The position numbers and the translations under genes are program-made. Positions 9,701 to 17,373 of a DNA stretch of 64,000 nt are shown piece by piece. Within the stretch, counting starts at the first letter, position 1, and the number at the start of each line of letters is the position of its first letter. The notes under the pieces are model-generated. The model was not told the origin of the DNA and made no database searches. It saw nothing but the letters and a program-made list of their open reading frames with translations. Source of the DNA: Saccharobesus litoralis (GTDB lineage: Bacteria > Pseudomonadota > Gammaproteobacteria > Enterobacterales > Alteromonadaceae); the NCBI RefSeq assembly GCF_003063625.1, contig NZ_CP026604.1, positions 2,830,065 through 2,894,064 on the forward strand, written 5' to 3'.

Positions 9701-9793
9701 AAAATGGCGACCGACTTACCAATAGTGATGCAACAGCAATTACTCGATGACTACAAAAGCTTAATCAAAATAGTAGAAAGCGCAAAATTGTAG
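6716..9793 (+). CDS. SNF2-family helicase with two SWIM zinc fingers
   Basis: The frame is open from 6560, but its first ~22 codons lie in the MITE, so the true start is downstream. I chose ATG 6716; TTG codons at 6653-6665 are alternatives, and none has a good ribosome site. Numbering from 6560, SWIM motifs CxCx(n)CxH occur at residues 126-138 (CECDD...CKH) and 221-236 (CDCPD...CKH). The SNF2 ATPase has DMGLGKT (about 389-395), DEAQ (485-488), SGTPLENKLEELYSLM and helicase-C motifs HGGV, STDAGGSGLNLQ and RIHRLGQ. An acidic linker and a ~200-residue C-terminal region follow. Such proteins are DNA-dependent translocases of uncertain role, perhaps in repair or transcription restart. The stop TAG is inside a hairpin-repeat lead. 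Confidence 0.88.
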   Translation: MIEQTQYLISSENIQSQTSEATYRQGLFYFKQDRVFECSQSQGEIFAQVEGKDSELPYNVYIDIKQAGNIKAGCECDDVTSPLCKHAVAALLAYIDDTQEAQEHNRFVNLKETAIKDRIKRGQSEVKIEHLDGHPVFGLFKATSLAENTPWARSYTVHIRSLQQKKNYCDCPDLLHNQLGTCKHIEAALHYINLQSSAKTSTDPQSLASPLPFILYDSQSDSKIQLQRTANMNASLNAVLDKYFDKQGNFVGKLPDDYFYLESELYGNQHLLFGEDAKRYCKELAQEQNHYLQKQIIRQQIFASNGKIKGVQATLYPYQIEGVAFLAANGRALLADDMGLGKTLQSIAAAQWLINSANVDKIVIICPTSLKQQWAREIEKFTGHRCQIIQGGADKRQAQYQQSATFYILNYELLLRDLNVLNENLAPDLLILDEAQRIKNWRTKVATATKLINSRYAFVLSGTPLENKLEELYSLMQVVDPKIIGPLWRYYSDYHVLDDKGKVQGYRNLSELRKVVNPHMLRRDRSIVSDQLPDRTVLRIDTPMTSKQRELHDSGLSTASYLADIANKRPLTPSEHNRMMAALQQARMACNAAGLVDKETQGAPKLNELKRLITEQCIELGEKMVVFSQWKGMTTMVESMLQQMKVGFVHLHGGVPSNKRGDLMQKFSQESQIKVFISTDAGGSGLNLQSATMLVNLDVPWNPAVLEQRNARIHRLGQRKKVSIILMVAENAYEQRVLQLTQKKQDLFDNVVNPEAEQDVVGISKQSLKEVLKDLDKHKDQTQETESISSDEMGVDGQIIQTQDIDDDLEQSPTTVVEMTDDESTENSITSLIGQVQVELQSNLKQVLTQQGGLLFVVDQVNDEIEAYFAKLDTDIQHAVIDSRTQRQLARLGNANPIAASEVIPLTALEPESSQNIWLNQSKKKLAAAEHLLQAEQDGVMDLLVASITALITWLADKPELMSDTDIPIWLYSEATQKQLLTPQQAANFSQIMSFKMATDLPIVMQQQLLDDYKSLIKIVESAKL

Positions 9794-10350
9794 TTCGAAA
9801 TTTATTTCGCCACCGCTCTTTTGTAGGGCCGGCTTTATGCAGGCAAACCATATTCTGTGCAATGAAATTGAAAGCCATAGGTCGTTTCTTATCTTTGCTG
9901 AAGGTAATTAATCTACCGACTTTTGTGGAAATATAGCCATTTAAAAGAATCAATTTTTTGTGGGCGAGCATTTATGCTTGCGGAGCCTGCAAACCAAACC
10001 TTTCTAAATTAACACACTATTTGTTAATGGACGCAGCCTTGTAGCTCGAAATTTATTTCGACACTGCTCTTTTGTGGGGCCGGCTTTACGCCGGCAAACC
10101 ATATTCTGTGCAATGAAATTGAAAGCCATAGGTCGTTTCTTATCTTTGCTGAAGGTAATTAATCTACCGACTTTTGTGGAAAAATAGCCATTTAAAAGAA
10201 TCAATTTTTTGTGGGCGAGCATTTATGCTTGCGGAGCCTGCAAACCAAACCTTTCTAAATTAACACGCTACTTGTTAATGAACGCAGCCTTGTAGCTCGA
10301 AATTTATTTCGACAATTCACACCATGTAGGGCCGGCTTTATGCCGGCAAC
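9789..10350. repeat. 251-bp direct tandem duplication plus partial third copy
   Basis: Leads TGTAG-TTCGAAAT or TGTAG-CTCGAAAT occur at 9789, 10040 and 10291, exactly 251 bp apart. Each full unit has a TTTCG hairpin, a GCCGGC-TTTA-type hairpin, the ~120-bp family A body (from about 9857 and 10108), a GCGAGCAT-TT-ATGCTTGC hairpin, and a tail with TTTGTTAATG. The third unit is cut after its first two hairpins. The minus-strand ORFs at 9765-9971 and 10004-10222 are copies of the same repeat, not genes. Confidence 0.9.
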
Positions 10351-10368
10351 TCAATTATTGCTTAAAAT

Positions 10369-10455
10369 TGTAGATCGGTCTTTAGGCCGATGGGTACGTG
10401 GGTACGCATATTTCATCCGTTTAAATATTAACTTTGGGGATTGTTCTCAGGTTCT
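10369..10455. repeat. F6 hairpin repeat overlapping the Uma2 gene end
   Basis: CGGTC-TTTA-GGCCG with the conserved tail ending TTCTCAGG, as at 6210-6290. An 8-bp internal duplication (GGGTACGT/GGGTACGC) is visible at about 10392-10406. The tail runs into the last ~9 codons of the minus-strand Uma2 gene. Confidence 0.65.
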
Positions 10456-11033
10456 TTAACCGCAAAATACTCAATTACATCCTGATTTTCGACTCTGTAA
10501 TATATTTCTTCAACCGCTAAAGTTAGATTAATAGATTCAAATGTGATTAGATCCCCAAGAAAATAATGCACACAGCGCCAATCATCGCTTTTACGATAAA
10601 CAGTGACATCAGCTACATCTTGTTCAATAAGAACATACTCCTGTAAAGTCGGGATGTTTAAGTATTCGACTAGCTTTTTTGTTTCATCTAAGCGTCGAGT
10701 AGAGCGAGATAGTACTTCAACAATAATGACTGGAGTTTCAGTATAGTAGGGGGTTGTGGAGTCGAAGTTGCAATCAACTAAAACGTCAGGGTAATAAAAA
10801 TTGTCTATAACTTTAACCTTCATATCCGAAGCTAAAGGTTCGCAGGGACTTCCTTTAAGGTGATTTCTTAATTCACCAAAAATATTACCAGAGATTCGTT
10901 CATGATTTATACTGGCGCCAGCCATTGCATAAATACAACCATCAATAAATTCATGCTTTGTATCTCTTTCAAGCTCGCTAGCAAGATATTGCTTTACACT
11001 CATGCTCATAGTTCTGTCTTCTGCAGTCGACAT
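10428..11033 (-). CDS. Uma2 family (DUF820) endonuclease-like protein
   Basis: About 201 residues from the ATG at 11033, which is preceded by AAGGAG; an upstream in-frame start at 11072 is less likely. It opens MSTAEDRTMSMSVKQYL, then RDTKHEFIDGCIYAMAGAS, typical of Uma2. Candidate PD-(D/E)xK residues are in NFYYPDVLVDC and TPVIIVEVLSRST, with a following lysine in DETKKLVEYL. Family members are numerous in cyanobacteria and scattered elsewhere; their substrate is not established. The gene is isolated between repeats, and its last ~9 codons (EPENNPQS and stop) are written in F6 repeat sequence, so the C-terminus may have been remodelled. A nucleotidyltransferase remnant lies just upstream on the other strand. 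Confidence 0.85.
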   Translation of the reverse strand: MSTAEDRTMSMSVKQYLASELERDTKHEFIDGCIYAMAGASINHERISGNIFGELRNHLKGSPCEPLASDMKVKVIDNFYYPDVLVDCNFDSTTPYYTETPVIIVEVLSRSTRRLDETKKLVEYLNIPTLQEYVLIEQDVADVTVYRKSDDWRCVHYFLGDLITFESINLTLAVEEIYYRVENQDVIEYFAVKEPENNPQS

Positions 11034-11101
11034 TATTAAGCTCCTTAAATTGGCTGTGTGTTGGAAAGTCAAAACATACAGTTTTTCGCCTAACTCACTC
11101 T

Positions 11102-11278
11102 TATTTAGCCTGTAATAGCGAAATTAATCAAACACCAGCAAGGCAAAAAATAAAATTCAAGCTTGCATTGGAAGATAAAATTGGTGAACAAAAAATAGAT
11201 ATTGTTCTTCATCAAACTAATTTAGAGCTTCAACCTATACATGATTGGGCAAAATCCACGGGTATTCAATTGTGCTAG
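11102..11278 (+). pseudogene. Remnant of an MNT-type nucleotidyltransferase domain gene
   Basis: A frame without a plausible start ends at TAG 11276-11278 and reads ...RQKIKFKLALEDKIGEQK and IDIVLHQTNLELQPIHDWAK followed by STGIQLC. From memory this resembles the C-terminus of small nucleotidyltransferase-domain proteins (MntA-like antitoxins), which end in an A.. TG..L motif. The N-terminal catalytic part with GSxxxG is missing. It may be a decayed toxin-antitoxin gene. The family call is from recall only. Confidence 0.4.
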
Positions 11279-11299
11279 CTAATTAACACGCTATTTGTT

Positions 11300-11520
11300 A
11301 ATTAATACAACTCGTGTATACCGAAACTTATTTCGACACCGCTATTTTGTGGGGCCGGCTTTACGCCGGCAAACCGAACCTTTCTAAATTTCCACTACAT
11401 TTGTTAATGAAACTATGCAATTCTGCACGCCGAAAAGGTCTGCCTTTAGGCCGATGGGTACACATATTTTATTGGTTTAAACATCAGTTTACGGAAATAC
11501 CTTTTCAGGCCAATTAAAAA
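11300..11520. repeat. Hairpin repeat cluster upstream of the polysaccharide operon
   Basis: Contains an ACTTATTTCGACACC element near 11326, GGGGCCGGC-TTTAC-GCCGGC at about 11351-11370, a TTTGTTAATG tail, and an F6-type segment at about 11428-11510. The ORF at 11314-11517 is repeat sequence. From 11520 to 11785 the DNA is AT-rich with no gene; I found no JUMPstart/ops element (GGCGGTAG). Confidence 0.7.
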
Positions 11521-11788
11521 CCCAAACCGCTTCGACACATCCAATTTCCCTCACCCACCAAAAACAAACGCGCAAACTTAAAACCTCATTCTCAATCAAA
11601 CACCCACAAAACCAGTCTACCACCCCACACCAAATTACTATTTTTATAACCAAACGCACAAAAATCGCTAATTAATAAAACATTCATTTATTTTAAAAAA
11701 GATAAGCATTATTATTCCCCGCTAATTGCAGACGGCTACTATTACTCGTGAATGCACTATATATAACTTCTTAGCATAGTACTTCCTC

Positions 11789-11818
11789 TTGGTTAGTTTT
11801 TACTTCTAGTGATAGTAT
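11789..11818 (+). promoter_or_regulatory. Possible sigma-70 promoter of the polysaccharide operon
   Basis: TTGGTT (11789-11794) and TAGTAT (11813-11818) with an 18-bp spacer, 35 bp before the wza start. This is a weak consensus match in AT-rich DNA, offered as a candidate only. Confidence 0.3.
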
Positions 11819-11853
11819 TGCCACCGTTACGTAAATAGGAAAAATTAAGAAAT

Positions 11854-13002
11854 ATGTTTTGGGATAAAAGCATAAAGCGCTATACCAACCTGATTTGCCT
11901 TTCCGCTGCACTTCTTTCCGGCTGTTCAGTTATACCAGGTAGCCATATCGAAGGTTTGCAATATCAAGAGCCTAATGACAATAGCGAGCAAGCATTACAA
12001 AATGTAAAAGTGCAAGTGATTAACTCGCAACTGATCGCCAGTCAGAAGGCTAGCAAGGCGCAAACTAAAACGCAGCCCAAAACAACAACTGACCTAGAAC
12101 TAAGTAATTATGAATATCGCTTAGGGGTTGGCGATGTGTTAGCTATAGGTGTTTGGGATCACCCTGAATTAACCATTCCTGCAGCGGTACAACGCTCAGC
12201 TGAATTTGATGGTTTTCGAATTCAAGCTGATGGCACCATTACTTATGCCTATGTTCCTAAATTACCAGCTGCGGGTAAAACCATTAATGAACTGCATGCT
12301 GATCTAGTTAAAGCATTAAGCAAGATCATTGAAAAGCCGCAAGTCGATATCAAAGTGGTTGGTTTTAACAGCCAAAAAACTTATATAACAGGTGAAGTTA
12401 AGAAGCCTGGTATTTACCCCATTACCGAGATCCCGCTAACTTTGATAGACGCTATTTCAAAAGCAGGCGGAATAACACAAGAAGCCGACTGGCGAGAAGT
12501 TAGTTTAACGCGTCAAGGTAAAACCGAAGTTATCAAACTTAACGAATTTTATGCTAATGGCGACACAAGCCAAAACCGCCTATTAAAGCACGGCGATGTA
12601 GTGCATGTAACACGAACTGACAAACAAAAAGTATACGTGTTGGGCGATGTTAACGAGGTTGGTGTTGTTCCCGTACATAGATATGGCTTATCACTGGCGG
12701 AAGCATTAACGCAATCTGGTGGCTTAAATGAGCAAAGTGCAAACGCCAACGGAATCTTTGTATTGCGCAAGCGCCAAAATAATAATACTGATGATGTTGT
12801 GGCCGATGTATTCCAGCTACATGCGAAAAATGCCGTTGCTATGTTATGGGCTAATGAGTTTGAATTGCAATCGCAAGATATAGTGTATGTAACGACTGCA
12901 CCTATCGCACGCTGGAATCGTTTAATTAGTCAAATTCTCCCAACAATTACAGCGATAGATTATATCACTGAAGTTGATCAAACTATTCAGGCAGCTAGGT
13001 AG
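11854..13002 (+). CDS. wza: Wza-like polysaccharide export lipoprotein
   Basis: A 382-residue outer-membrane exporter. The signal peptide ends in a lipobox LLSGC with the acylated cysteine at residue 24. A poly_export domain (about 105-175: YRLGVGDVLAIGVWDHPEL) is followed by SLBB repeats around ITGEVKKPGIYPI and VLGDVNEVGVVPV. The C-terminal ARWNRLISQILPTI segment resembles the amphipathic helix that crosses the outer membrane in Wza octamers. It is the first gene of the operon and forms the export channel working with Wzc. A start at ATG 11854 is supported by AGGAAAAATTAAG upstream. The phosphatase gene starts 8 bp after the stop, indicating cotranscription. Confidence 0.93.
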   Translation: MFWDKSIKRYTNLICLSAALLSGCSVIPGSHIEGLQYQEPNDNSEQALQNVKVQVINSQLIASQKASKAQTKTQPKTTTDLELSNYEYRLGVGDVLAIGVWDHPELTIPAAVQRSAEFDGFRIQADGTITYAYVPKLPAAGKTINELHADLVKALSKIIEKPQVDIKVVGFNSQKTYITGEVKKPGIYPITEIPLTLIDAISKAGGITQEADWREVSLTRQGKTEVIKLNEFYANGDTSQNRLLKHGDVVHVTRTDKQKVYVLGDVNEVGVVPVHRYGLSLAEALTQSGGLNEQSANANGIFVLRKRQNNNTDDVVADVFQLHAKNAVAMLWANEFELQSQDIVYVTTAPIARWNRLISQILPTITAIDYITEVDQTIQAAR

Positions 13003-13009
13003 TAATAGA

Positions 13010-13450
13010 ATGGCCATGTTTAATTCCATATTAGTTGTATGTGCTGGCAATATTTGTCGTAGCCCAACAGCGGAATATCAATTAAAAACGCTGTTAAAAG
13101 ATACAAATATCCAAGTGTCGTCGGCCGGTTTAACCGCATTAGTTGATAAGCCTGCTGATGATATGGCAACAACAATAGCTGCTAGCCAAAATATTGATTT
13201 ATCAACCCATAAAGGGCGTCAACTTAGTTCAGTACTTGTCGCTGAAAATGATTTGATCTTAGTGATGGAAGAACGCCACATTAGCGATTTGTGCGCTAAA
13301 TACCCGCAAGCGCGTGGTAAAACTTTTTTATTGGGTAAGTGGCTAGACAACAAAGAAGTGCCTGATCCCTACCGTAAAAGCCAAGAAGCATTCGAGCATG
13401 TCTTCTCTCTTATTCAAGACGCCTGCAAAGCTTGGCTAAAGTATTTATAA
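13010..13450 (+). CDS. wzb: Low-molecular-weight protein tyrosine phosphatase (Wzb-like)
   Basis: About 146 residues from ATG 13010, which has AGGTAG at 12995-13000; the in-frame start at 12974 lies inside wza and is unlikely. The N-terminal P-loop CAGNICRS (CX5R, Cys11 and Arg17) and the late DPYRKS segment carrying the general-acid aspartate are both present. Wzb-type enzymes dephosphorylate the tyrosine-rich tail of Wzc, and that cycle is needed for high-molecular-weight polymer. The position between wza and wzc is the classical order, so the substrate is very probably the product of the next gene, 14 bp downstream. Cytoplasmic. Confidence 0.93.
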   Translation: MAMFNSILVVCAGNICRSPTAEYQLKTLLKDTNIQVSSAGLTALVDKPADDMATTIAASQNIDLSTHKGRQLSSVLVAENDLILVMEERHISDLCAKYPQARGKTFLLGKWLDNKEVPDPYRKSQEAFEHVFSLIQDACKAWLKYL

Positions 13451-13464
13451 GGATGCCCGTTTAA

Positions 13465-15705
13465 ATGAACGCCCAATCTAACCTTTTCTCCAATAATAAA
13501 ACGGGCAAAGCAACCGCTAGCCAAGATAGCGATGAAATAGACTTGTCAGCCCTGTTTGGCGCATTAATAGATCGAAAGTACTTCATCGCTATTGTTACAG
13601 CCATATTCGCAGCCTTAGGGGTTGCCTATGCCATGTTTAGCACACCTATATACCAAGCAACGGCATTGATACAGGTAGAGAGTAAAGGCGCTTCTGTACC
13701 TGGTTTTGATGATATGTCAGGTATGTTTGAATCTACATCTGCTGCAGTAACAGAGATTGAATTGTTAAAATCACGAACAGTTATAGGTGAGGCAGTAGAT
13801 AATCTAAAATTGCATACAGTAGTAGAGCCTAAACTGTTTCCTGTTGTAGGAGGTCGCTATTATCGTAAATTCTTTACGACAGATGAAAATGCGTTAGCAA
13901 TACCTAAGTTTTGGGCTAACACCTACGCTTGGGGTGGTGAAAGTATAGATGTATTTGATTTTAAAGTACCTAGTCACCTATTAGGTACAACATTTGAACT
14001 AGTGGCGAAAAGTGGTAATCAAATAGAATTAAAATTAGGTGAAAATACAGTATTAGCAGGAGTGGTTGGTCAAACAATTAATCAAGGTGAATTTTCACTG
14101 ACTGTACGCAGTCTTAATGCCCGAGCAGATACACGTTTTTTATTGAAGAGAAACGATAGACTAAGCACTATCTTATCCTTGCAAGGGGCAATATCTGCAT
14201 CCGAAAAGGGCAAAGACTCAGGTATTGTTACTCTAAGCTATCAAAATAAAGATGCTGCCTTTGCTAAAACAGTTTTGGATGAAGTCGCTGCTATTTATGT
14301 TAGGCACAATGTGGAGCGCAATTCGGCTGAAGCTAAAAAATCCCTCGACTTTTTACAAGTGCAATTACCGGAAGTGAAAAAACAACTGGAAAGAGCAGAA
14401 CAAAAATTGAATGATTACCAGAAAAATCAACAGTCAGTAAATATCAGTTTAGAAACCCAAGGTGTACTTGAGCAAATAGTCGAGCTAGATACAAAATTGC
14501 AAGAGCTTGAGCTTAAGCGCCTTGAGGTATCACGTAAATTTAAACGTGAACATCCACTATACCAAAGTGCAGTAGATCAAATAAAAGTAGTACAACGGCA
14601 AAAGCGAGATTTAACATCAAAAGTAACAGACTTACCAGAAACCCAACAAGAGCTATTTCGTTTAACGCGTGATGTTGAAGTTAGTAACGAAATTTACATG
14701 TTGTTACTATCAAAAACGCAAGAGCTTGATATTGTTCGTGCCGGTACAGTAGGCAATGTACGCGTAGTTGACAGCGCAGCTGTTGATTACTCAAACCCTG
14801 TAAAGCCGAAAAAAGCGTTAATAGCTGTTATGGCGACTATGTTAGGTGGTATTTTAGCGGTCGGTATCGTGTTGGTGCAACGGGCGTTACACAAAGGTAT
14901 TGAAGATGCTAGCCAAATAGAAGCATTGGGTTTGCCCGTTTATGCTAGTGTGCCATTTTCAGAGTCTCAAGAAAAACTTACTGGTATTGCCAAACTAAAA
15001 AGTAAAAACAAAAATAAAACCGGTGAGTTACTAGCATTGTCTAACCCGACTGACCTTTCAATAGAGGCGTTACGTAGCTTGCGTACTAGTCTGCACTTTG
15101 CACTCATGGATGCTAAAAATCATGTGGTTTCCATTTCAGGCCCATCACCAGGTGTTGGTAAATCTTTTATTTCCGCCAACCTTGCTGCTGTATTAGCACA
15201 GAGTGACAAAAAAGTGTTATTGATAGATGCTGATATGCGTAAAGGTTACCTACAAAAACACTTTAATATAAAAGCAAAAGTGGGTTTGTCAGATTATTTG
15301 TCAGGTAAAAATACCCTAGAGGATGTCACGTTAAAAACAGATATCGAAAATCTTGCGTTTATAGCGCGTGGCGCAGTACCGCCTAACCCATCAGAACTAT
15401 TAATGCACCACAATTTTAGTGATTTAATTGAAATTGTAAAAGAAAAGTATGATTTAGTCATAATCGACACGCCACCTATTTTAGCAGTAACTGATCCCGC
15501 AATTGTCGGTAACCATGCTGGAACAACTCTATTGGTTACTCGATTTGGGCAAAATCACGTAAAAGAAGTAGAAATAACCCAGAATCGATTTGAACAAAAT
15601 GGTGTGGATGTAAAGGGCGTTGTGTTTAACGGTGTGGTTAAGAAGGCAAGTAATGCTTATGGGTATTATGGGTATTACAATTATGAATATAAAACGGAAA
15701 GTTAG
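13465..15705 (+). CDS. wzc: Wzc-like polysaccharide co-polymerase / tyrosine autokinase
   Basis: A 746-residue inner-membrane protein. A Wzz domain with TM1 (about 35-53) is followed by a long periplasmic coiled-coil region (about 290-400), a GNVR-like segment, TM2 (about 450-470) and a cytoplasmic BY-kinase domain. Kinase motifs: Walker A GPSPGVGKSF near 557-566, Walker A' VLLIDADMRKG and Walker B LVIIDTPPILAV. The C-terminal tyrosine cluster YGYYGYYNYEY is the autophosphorylation tail. Wzc controls chain length and, through cycles of phosphorylation reversed by Wzb, export through Wza. AAGGATG lies just before the start. The following gene begins 38 bp later. Confidence 0.94.
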   Translation: MNAQSNLFSNNKTGKATASQDSDEIDLSALFGALIDRKYFIAIVTAIFAALGVAYAMFSTPIYQATALIQVESKGASVPGFDDMSGMFESTSAAVTEIELLKSRTVIGEAVDNLKLHTVVEPKLFPVVGGRYYRKFFTTDENALAIPKFWANTYAWGGESIDVFDFKVPSHLLGTTFELVAKSGNQIELKLGENTVLAGVVGQTINQGEFSLTVRSLNARADTRFLLKRNDRLSTILSLQGAISASEKGKDSGIVTLSYQNKDAAFAKTVLDEVAAIYVRHNVERNSAEAKKSLDFLQVQLPEVKKQLERAEQKLNDYQKNQQSVNISLETQGVLEQIVELDTKLQELELKRLEVSRKFKREHPLYQSAVDQIKVVQRQKRDLTSKVTDLPETQQELFRLTRDVEVSNEIYMLLLSKTQELDIVRAGTVGNVRVVDSAAVDYSNPVKPKKALIAVMATMLGGILAVGIVLVQRALHKGIEDASQIEALGLPVYASVPFSESQEKLTGIAKLKSKNKNKTGELLALSNPTDLSIEALRSLRTSLHFALMDAKNHVVSISGPSPGVGKSFISANLAAVLAQSDKKVLLIDADMRKGYLQKHFNIKAKVGLSDYLSGKNTLEDVTLKTDIENLAFIARGAVPPNPSELLMHHNFSDLIEIVKEKYDLVIIDTPPILAVTDPAIVGNHAGTTLLVTRFGQNHVKEVEITQNRFEQNGVDVKGVVFNGVVKKASNAYGYYGYYNYEYKTES

Positions 15706-15743
15706 ACGGTGTCTTGGTTTGAAGCTTTTATAGTTGACTTAGG

Positions 15744-16496
15744 ATGATTGACGGACTCGCAGGTCGTTTAGAATACGATATTGAATATGGCAACGCTACC
15801 AGCTTTTACTCTGGAGCTAAATCAAAAACACTCCCTTATTTGAGTGAGTACTATTCAAACTTAAGACCAGATGGAAACTCTAAAAATTATGAGTGGAAAG
15901 GGATACTAGAAAGAACAAATTTAGTTATTACTGAAGACTCATTTTTGGATAATGCTAATAGGTTATTCAGAAGGGTGGAGTTTGAGGCTTTATCTGAATC
16001 TAATTTGTTTGATATGGTTAGTCGTTTTGTTGTCTATTCTGATTGTGCTGATGCTGCCCTTATTGCTGGGTTGCACTATCCACACAAATCTTCAAATTTA
16101 TACTATCAATTCGAAAACTTCGGTTCGGTTGAAGTGCCAGTATCAAAAACAAAAAAACTCATATTTAAATCTGGGCAAAGTAAAGTGCCCGCTGGATTTA
16201 AAGAAGTCTTTTATATACGTGATGAAGCCAAAACAGAGCGTGGTTACAGGTGGATTGTTCACCATCGCTTAATTGTTGATCCCAAAGAATGTCAGTTGGT
16301 TTTGCGTTGTTGCAATCCTCGGTTGGAAGGGGCTTTGCCATTTCAAAAAATGATTCCTAATTGGTTCAAAAGAATATTCTTTAGGATTAGAGAGGCGCGT
16401 TACCCAAATTTTCCATTTATGTCTGTTGGCGAATATATACTTCAAAAGCATGACAATGCAGTTATAGAAACAATGGTTGAAATACATGGTCGTTAG
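15744..16496 (+). CDS. Unrecognised 250-residue protein in the export operon
   Basis: I do not recognise a family. The protein has no signal peptide or membrane segment. It begins MIDGLAGRLEYDIEYG; the middle is rich in predicted strand-like segments (KTKKLIFKSG, GYRWIVHHRLIV, CQLVLRCCNPR), and the C-terminus is basic and aromatic (MIPNWFKRIFFRIREARY). An in-frame stop nine bases upstream and the AGG touching the ATG make the start poorly defined. The gene lies between wzc and another unknown that overlaps its end, so the three unknowns (15744, 16486, 17366) are probably translated together. A cytoplasmic role in polymer modification or turnover is possible, but that is inference. Confidence 0.65.
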   Translation: MIDGLAGRLEYDIEYGNATSFYSGAKSKTLPYLSEYYSNLRPDGNSKNYEWKGILERTNLVITEDSFLDNANRLFRRVEFEALSESNLFDMVSRFVVYSDCADAALIAGLHYPHKSSNLYYQFENFGSVEVPVSKTKKLIFKSGQSKVPAGFKEVFYIRDEAKTERGYRWIVHHRLIVDPKECQLVLRCCNPRLEGALPFQKMIPNWFKRIFFRIREARYPNFPFMSVGEYILQKHDNAVIETMVEIHGR

Positions 16497-17373
16497 CTAT
16501 AAGCAAAGCTCGTTAAAGTTAATTGAACATTTAAATACTAAAATGGACGAAAATGGCTATCCAGATGAGCCAAGTTGGGGTTATGCGTTTAGCTTGCTAG
16601 CAGCGTTGGAGCTAGAACATGAGCAATTTGCAGCTAAATCACTGGCACTTTTTAACCGCCAAAATAAAAGTTCCGCAAATTACTCGTGGGAATTTGTTAT
16701 TTATGCACTTCAGCGTGCCAAAAAGCTAATCCAAAACACCAATGCAACCAGTTACGTTTATGCAGAGAAAGGCACCCGAATGGTTAATTGGACTTTGTTG
16801 CGCCAATTAAACCGAGTCAATGAAGGTAGAGACTCACTAAAAGTAAAAATGATACTTTGGGGGATTAAGAAAGTATTTACTCACGAAAGCGGGCAGATAT
16901 TAGATGAATTAAAAACGCGCTCTTTACAGTATCATGCATTTTGCCTTTTTGTGCTAGCAGAGTTGGACCAAACTAAATACCACCCGTTAGCTAAAAGTTG
17001 GTTGATCAAAGGTTGTCAGCATGCCATTAAAATGATGAGAGCAGATGGTTGTGCTTTGTATATAGGAAGAGGGCAAGAGCAAATTTTTGGCTACGGCTCA
17101 CTAGTATTTGCACTTGAGTACACTAATACGAAGTACCAACTTAACTTGAATGCTAGCATTGAAAAACTTTGGAGTTACGTGCAGTCGTTCCAAAGGGAGA
17201 ATGGTTCTTACCCGTTGGTGTTAAATCGCGAACAACCGGAAAAAGAAAATGTAACATTTAACTTGGATAAACCCCACGGATGGTATGGCTATAACACACT
17301 TTACGATTACCAACCGTTTTTGGCTTATTGCTTAGGTAGAGCTGATAAATTCAAAAGAGGTGATTATGAATAG
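16486..17373 (+). CDS. Unrecognised protein, possible alpha/alpha-toroid fold
   Basis: About 295 residues from ATG 16486; TTG 16477 is an alternative. It overlaps the previous gene by 11 bp and the next by 8 bp. No signal peptide is evident. The sequence is mostly helical, with regularly spaced aromatic and helix-hairpin segments (PSWGYAFSLLAALELE, YSWEFVIYALQRA, YHAFCLFVLAEL, QIFGYGSLVFALEY), followed by ENGSYPLVLN and HGWYGYNTLYDYQPFLAYCL. That periodicity recalls the (alpha/alpha) barrels of heparinase II/III-like lyases and unsaturated glycuronyl hydrolases. The resemblance is structural guesswork; catalytic residues cannot be assigned. Confidence 0.62.
   Translation: MVVSYKQSSLKLIEHLNTKMDENGYPDEPSWGYAFSLLAALELEHEQFAAKSLALFNRQNKSSANYSWEFVIYALQRAKKLIQNTNATSYVYAEKGTRMVNWTLLRQLNRVNEGRDSLKVKMILWGIKKVFTHESGQILDELKTRSLQYHAFCLFVLAELDQTKYHPLAKSWLIKGCQHAIKMMRADGCALYIGRGQEQIFGYGSLVFALEYTNTKYQLNLNASIEKLWSYVQSFQRENGSYPLVLNREQPEKENVTFNLDKPHGWYGYNTLYDYQPFLAYCLGRADKFKRGDYE

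Noticed and set aside
9765..10222. Two minus-strand ORFs (68 and 72 codons) with near-identical products
   Set aside because: They are the two tandem copies of the 251-bp repeat; the first even overlaps the SNF2 3' end. Kept as a finding about the repeat, not as genes.
11520..11853. RfaH-dependent JUMPstart/ops upstream of wza
   Set aside because: No GGCGGTAG core was found on the plus strand in this region.
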